NCBI GenBank assembly: GCA_030429545.1
Contig: JAUIFF010000014.1
Coordinates: 1-64,000, forward strand
DNA: 64,000 nt
DNA from: Polyangia bacterium
GTDB taxonomy: Bacteria; Myxococcota_A; Polyangia; Nannocystales; Nannocystaceae
Direction of reading: 5' to 3'
Under the pieces are notes generated by a model. The model saw only the letters and a list, made by a program, of their open reading frames with translations. It ran no database searches and had not been told where the DNA came from. Each line of letters opens with the position of its first letter. Within the stretch, counting starts at the first letter, position 1. This document shows positions 60,862 through 64,000 of this stretch, piece after piece. The position numbers were made by a program, and so were the translations under genes.

Positions 60862-63800
60862 CTACGCCCCGCAGTCGACAACTCGCAGCCGCGCGGAAGT
60901 TGGCCGATCCGCCAGGACATCGCCTTGCCCCGACGCCTGGCACTTACGGCGCAGCCGCTGCACCCTTCGCAGCTCTGGGGTCGCGCTGGTCTCGGCGACC
61001 CACAATGCCGCGCGATGGTTTCGCAGTTGGTGCTCGAGGAATTTCGCAAGCCCGGTGTGTGCCCGCGGATCGCCAAAAAACAACTCGCACATTATCGCGT
61101 GGCATTGGGCCGCCTGCACGGGTTCCGCGTGTTTGCGGTGCAACCAGGCCGCGCGCTGCAACAGCGAGAACACCAGGGCCGTCGCCGGGTATCGCGGACC
61201 GAGCTGCACCGCGGCCGCGAACGGGTGTGGCGCACACAGGACTGCAAGTGTCTGGCGAAACGCGTGCGACTCGCGCCCGCCGAGAGGGCAACTCGAGTGC
61301 GACTGGCTCTGGTCCAGAGATGAGCGCGCAGCAACAGTCGACTGAGACGCCGGAGTCCCCACACCAGCTATGAGCGATGGACTCGGCCGAACCGGCTGAG
61401 GCGGGGAGTTTGCGTGCGAGCCAGCCGCCGGGTTGCTTGCGTGCGAGCCAACCGACCTTGCCGGCGCCGTCGTGGTTGCGTGCGAGCCAACCGACCTTGC
61501 CGGCGCCGTCGCGTTGCTCGCGTGCGAGCCAACCGACCTTGCCGACGCCGTCGTGGTTGCGTGCAAGCCAACCGCCGTCGGATTGCTTGCGTGCGAGCCA
61601 ACCGACCTTGCCGGCGCCGTCGGGTTGCTTGCGTGCGAGCCAGCCGACCTTGCTAGCGCCGTCGGGTTGCTCGAAAGTTGAGTGAGGGCTGCCCGGATCG
61701 TGGCCTGTGCCCGATTATACTGCTGCCCGGCCACGAGCAGGTCGGCCACACGAAGTGCCTCCTGTGCGCTTGTGGGGGCTGCCACGCGGGCGGCAATGCG
61801 TTGGCCGAGGATCGCAAGAGACAGCAAGTCGGCGTGATTGTGCGCTTGCGCCCGCGCCATCTGCCGCCCGAGGTGCACATCATCGGGACGTTGCAACCAC
61901 GCCCAGTAAAGGGCCGGGATCTCGCTCCCCGAAATATCTGCCTGCCGCCGAATCCCGAGGATCTGCGACTCGAGGGTAGCGAGCCGACAATTTGGCAACA
62001 CATCGCGCCACAGCCGACGGGCCAACAACAACAGGTCGAGGTGGGCAAAGGCCGAGATCCGCGAGGTATCGAGGCGATGACGTGCCAGCCGCAGGAGCAA
62101 CAACGGCAGGTCGAAGGTTCGCCCATTGAACGTGATGAGGACAGCGTCGTCGGCAACCTCGCGCTCGATGCAAGCGAGCACCGCGGCCAACATCTCAGCC
62201 TCGGCGCCGAGCCGCTCGAGGGTCCATTGCTCGACAATCCACTCTCCGCCGTGGACATAGGCAACCCCGACCATAAACGCGAGGGTCCCGGCATCGCGCG
62301 ACAACCCGGTGGTTTCGAGGTCGAGGATCACCACCGGCGAGGCATCCCCTGGCTTGGGCGGCAAAAAACCCCGGGAACACTTGCTCATACAACCTATCTG
62401 GGCAAGCACCCGGCGCATCTCGGCAGCCGCGGGTAGCGGTTGACGGGCCAATCCACCGCCAACAATCTGCGGCCGGCTACGACCCGGGCGACAGTTCCAG
62501 CGGGCGCACTGGTGGATAAAGCCAGTCCCTCGGTTTGTCGCCAAGGCCCGGGGCTTGCGCTCGGCCCGATGCTCGCTGCCTGCTCGGCGAAGGTCTGGGC
62601 GCGCAGTGGGGTTCGGTGCGAAACGTCCGACCACGCGCTCGAGCAACGAGTGTTGCCAACCCCCTACGTTGTCTTGCCCGCTTCGCGCTGGCGTTTGGAC
62701 GCGGCCTCTCACCGGTTCAACTGGCTGTGGCTGCGTGCCAGTGTGGACACTGGGCGATGTACCGCCGACCTGTGCCCGGCTTGTCTGCCGACCGCCTACG
62801 CTGTCTTGCCCGGTTCGCGCTGGCGTTTGGTCTCGACCTCTCACCGGTTCAACAGACTGTGGCTGCGTGCCAGTGCGGACGCTGGGCGATTTTCCGCCGA
62901 CCTGTGCCCGGTTTGTCTGACGACCGCTGTCTTGCCCGCTTCGCGCTGGCGTTTGGTCTCGACCTCTCACCGGTTCAACAGGCCGTGGCTGCATGCCAGT
63001 GCGGGTACTGGGCAGTTTACCGCCTTCCTGTGCCCTCGTGCGAGTGGCAGCAGCGGGGCGGGCAACGCCCACGACCTGTGCTTGTTTGACTGTGATTGGT
63101 GACCGCGACGATCGAGGTTGCAACCTGTCAGCTGGCGTGCCCGACCGCTCGATGTCTGCGGGTTGCGTGGGCAGTTGACCGCGCTGTTGAGCTGGTCGGG
63201 CAATGTTTTCAGTCGGGTGGTTTGCGCGCGGGTAAAATGGCAGCCGTTGACGACTTCGTGGCGGCGCCGGTAGTTTGCTGGTGTGGAGCTTGTAGGTTTT
63301 TATTGTATCAGCATATTGTTGGACCGTGCCCGCGGGTGGTGACTGCTCGGGACGGCTGCGCGGAGGTTCGTTGCGACGTTCGTTGCGACGCGCGTTATGA
63401 CGTTCGATGCGTTGTGCGAGGACCTGCGTGCGCCGGGTAAACAGATCGACACTAGCACCCCGCGACATCGGTTGAGGACGCGAACCATCGCGCGTGCTCC
63501 CAGCTCGTCGCCCTCGCCCGGATGGGGTCCGTTGACTGTCGGTCCGTTGACAATTGCGACTGACGGCTGCGTCGACCGGGCCGCGCGAACGTGGATTGCT
63601 TGGCGCCTGGCCTTCGACCTGGCTGCGCCCTCGTGGGTTCCTCGGCGACCAGTCCTCTTGGCTGCGCCCTCGTGGATTGTGTGGCAACCCCTGCCCCTCG
63701 CCATGGCTGCGCCCTCGTGGGTTACTCGGCGACTGGTCCTCTTGGCTGCACCCTCGTGGGTTGCTTGGCGACCGACCTTCTACTTGACTACTTGATTGTC

Positions 63801-64000
63801 GATGGCTTAGCGACCGGCCCTCTACTTGGCTGCGCCCTCGTGGCTTGCGTGGTGACCCCTGCCCCTCGCCTTGGCTGCTTGATTGTCGATGGCTTAGCGA
63901 CCGGCCCTCTACTTGGCTGCGCCCTCGTGGCTTGCGTGGTGCCCCCTGCCCCTCGCCTTGGCTGCTCGATTGTCGATGGCTTAGCGACCGGCCCTCTACT
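60862..64000 (-). CDS. YprB-type RNase-H-like exonuclease with long repeat regions (5' end outside window)
   Basis: The minus frame is open from the right edge to 60862 (at least 1,046 codons); a TTG at 63687 is only an internal start candidate. The central domain (about 62400-61730) is RNase-H-like: VVILDLETTGLSRDAGTLAF (Asp, Glu), VLITFNGRTFDLPLL, AHLDLLLLARRLW and HNHADLLSL, the acidic set of YprB/DnaQ-like 3'-5' exonucleases. It is followed by an ARSVGSHASNPTAP repeat array and a C-terminal helical region (LGPRYPATALVFSLLQRAAWLHRKHA). On its N-terminal side are two more arrays, rich in Arg, Ser, Gln and Pro. The core could also start near 62420 (MRRVLAQIGCMSK), making the repeats a separate or non-coding part. 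Confidence 0.72.
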   Translation of the reverse strand, partial: VEGRSLSHRQSSSQGEGQGAPRKPRGRSQVEGRSLSHRQSSSQGEGQGSPRKPRGRSQVEGRSLSHRQSSSQVEGRSPSNPRGCSQEDQSPSNPRGRSHGEGQGLPHNPRGRSQEDWSPRNPRGRSQVEGQAPSNPRSRGPVDAAVSRNCQRTDSQRTPSGRGRRAGSTRDGSRPQPMSRGASVDLFTRRTQVLAQRIERHNARRNERRNEPPRSRPEQSPPAGTVQQYADTIKTYKLHTSKLPAPPRSRQRLPFYPRANHPTENIARPAQQRGQLPTQPADIERSGTPADRLQPRSSRSPITVKQAQVVGVARPAAATRTRAQEGGKLPSTRTGMQPRPVEPVRGRDQTPARSGQDSGRQTNRAQVGGKSPSVRTGTQPQSVEPVRGRDQTPARTGQDSVGGRQTSRAQVGGTSPSVHTGTQPQPVEPVRGRVQTPARSGQDNVGGWQHSLLERVVGRFAPNPTARPDLRRAGSEHRAERKPRALATNRGTGFIHQCARWNCRPGRSRPQIVGGGLARQPLPAAAEMRRVLAQIGCMSKCSRGFLPPKPGDASPVVILDLETTGLSRDAGTLAFMVGVAYVHGGEWIVEQWTLERLGAEAEMLAAVLACIEREVADDAVLITFNGRTFDLPLLLLRLARHRLDTSRISAFAHLDLLLLARRLWRDVLPNCRLATLESQILGIRRQADISGSEIPALYWAWLQRPDDVHLGRQMARAQAHNHADLLSLAILGQRIAARVAAPTSAQEALRVADLLVAGQQYNRAQATIRAALTQLSSNPTALARSAGSHASNPTAPARSVGSHASNPTAVGLHATTTASARSVGSHASNATAPARSVGSHATTTAPARSVGSHASNPAAGSHANSPPQPVRPSPSLIAGVGTPASQSTVAARSSLDQSQSHSSCPLGGRESHAFRQTLAVLCAPHPFAAAVQLGPRYPATALVFSLLQRAAWLHRKHAEPVQAAQCHAIMCELFFGDPRAHTGLAKFLEHQLRNHRAALWVAETSATPELRRVQRLRRKCQASGQGDVLADRPTSARLRVVDCGA
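61420..61690 (-). repeat. In-frame repeats coding ARSVGSHASNPTAP
   Basis: Five to six degenerate units of about 42-48 bp with the shared core GTGCGAGCCAACCGACCTTG on the plus strand. All keep the exonuclease reading frame. No spacer-like unique sequence, so not CRISPR. Confidence 0.8.
62640..63060 (-). repeat. Three in-frame repeats of about 42-44 codons
   Basis: Core text GCGCTGGCGTTTGG recurs at 62685, 62817 and 62943, that is 132 and 126 bp apart, both multiples of three. They code segments such as RAQVGGTSPSVHTGTQPQ and PVEPVRGRDQTPARSGQDS. Confidence 0.8.
63792..64000 (-). repeat. 87-bp tandem repeats coding a 29-residue Arg/Ser/Gln/Gly unit
   Basis: TTGATTGTCGATGG (or TCGATTGTCGATGG) recurs at 63792, 63879 and 63966, exactly 87 bp apart, and the array continues past the window. 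Each unit codes text such as KPRGRSQVEGRSLSHRQSS. More degenerate copies extend left to about 63600. Confidence 0.88.

Noticed and set aside
61420..64000. Repeat arrays resembling CRISPR
   Set aside because: Units follow each other without unique spacers, vary in length by multiples of three and stay in one reading frame.

Overview
The window is GC-rich DNA (low 60s % GC by eye) packed with genes on both strands. It looks like a chromosomal piece of a myxobacterium, most likely of the Nannocystineae (Nannocystis, Plesiocystis, Enhygromyxa). The main clue is a set of lipoproteins in which a lipobox is followed by a long Thr/Ser/Glu/Asp/Ala linker and then a folded domain. Supporting clues are fibro-slime, IgGFc-binding-like, RCC1, SUMF1 and von Willebrand A proteins, an NtrC-type regulator with sigma-54 style promoters, and RsbR/STAS proteins. 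I saw no rRNA, CRISPR array, prophage or complete insertion sequence. There is one tRNA, tRNA-Val(CAC).

Layout. 1-3353: lipoprotein amidohydrolase with a TolB-like propeller, running off the left edge. 3532-7105: haem synthesis block (ccsA/hemX-like, hemA, hemC, small lipoprotein). 7451-12051: conserved hypothetical, thioredoxin, a secreted PAEGEAAA-repeat protein and a polytopic membrane protein. 12150-14531: lon. 14789-18948: SDR with an acidic tail, alpha/beta hydrolase lipoprotein, slyX, MAPEG protein, EamA exporter. 18974-29108: a metal efflux locus (histidine kinase, response regulator, outer membrane factor, membrane fusion protein, CusA-type pump), all on the minus strand, with two GG-N10-GC promoter candidates and two copies of an inverted repeat TGTAAC-N7-GTTAC[A/G]. 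29221-34370: pyroglutamyl-peptidase-like lipoprotein, von Willebrand A protein, acyl-CoA synthetase. 34421-36774: three STAS-type proteins and a P-loop kinase-like protein. 36830-39943: a roughly 1,035-residue Glu/Ser/Ala/Val repeat protein. 40432-44372: a 4-hydroxybutyryl-CoA dehydratase homologue with its Fe-S ligands intact, tRNA-Val, an RCC1-repeat lipoprotein and a cupin. 44528-50152: SUMF1/PQQ-like lipoprotein, HIT protein with a broken tandem copy, lipoprotein, MFS exporter. 50242-57378: four linker-type lipoproteins (DUF4832-type, IgGFc-binding-like, PHP, fibro-slime). 57375-60781: a beta-class DNA methyltransferase without a visible nuclease, a cytochrome c lipoprotein and a PQ-rich lipoprotein. 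60862-64000: a YprB-type exonuclease carrying several in-frame repeat arrays and running off the right edge.

The most unexpected signal is not a gene. A degenerate 10-bp palindrome, TGYA-NN-TRCA, occurs at 39 places where base composition predicts about two. Most copies lie inside genes and are written with A/T-ending codons these genes otherwise avoid. It behaves like a highly iterated genomic palindrome rather than an ordinary operator. The second point of interest is the self-contained control circuit of the metal efflux locus. Several other oddities (a Cys-to-Ser peptidase homologue, a hairpin enclosing a start codon, a 16-bp inverted repeat around a gene end, repeat-swollen proteins) are listed separately.
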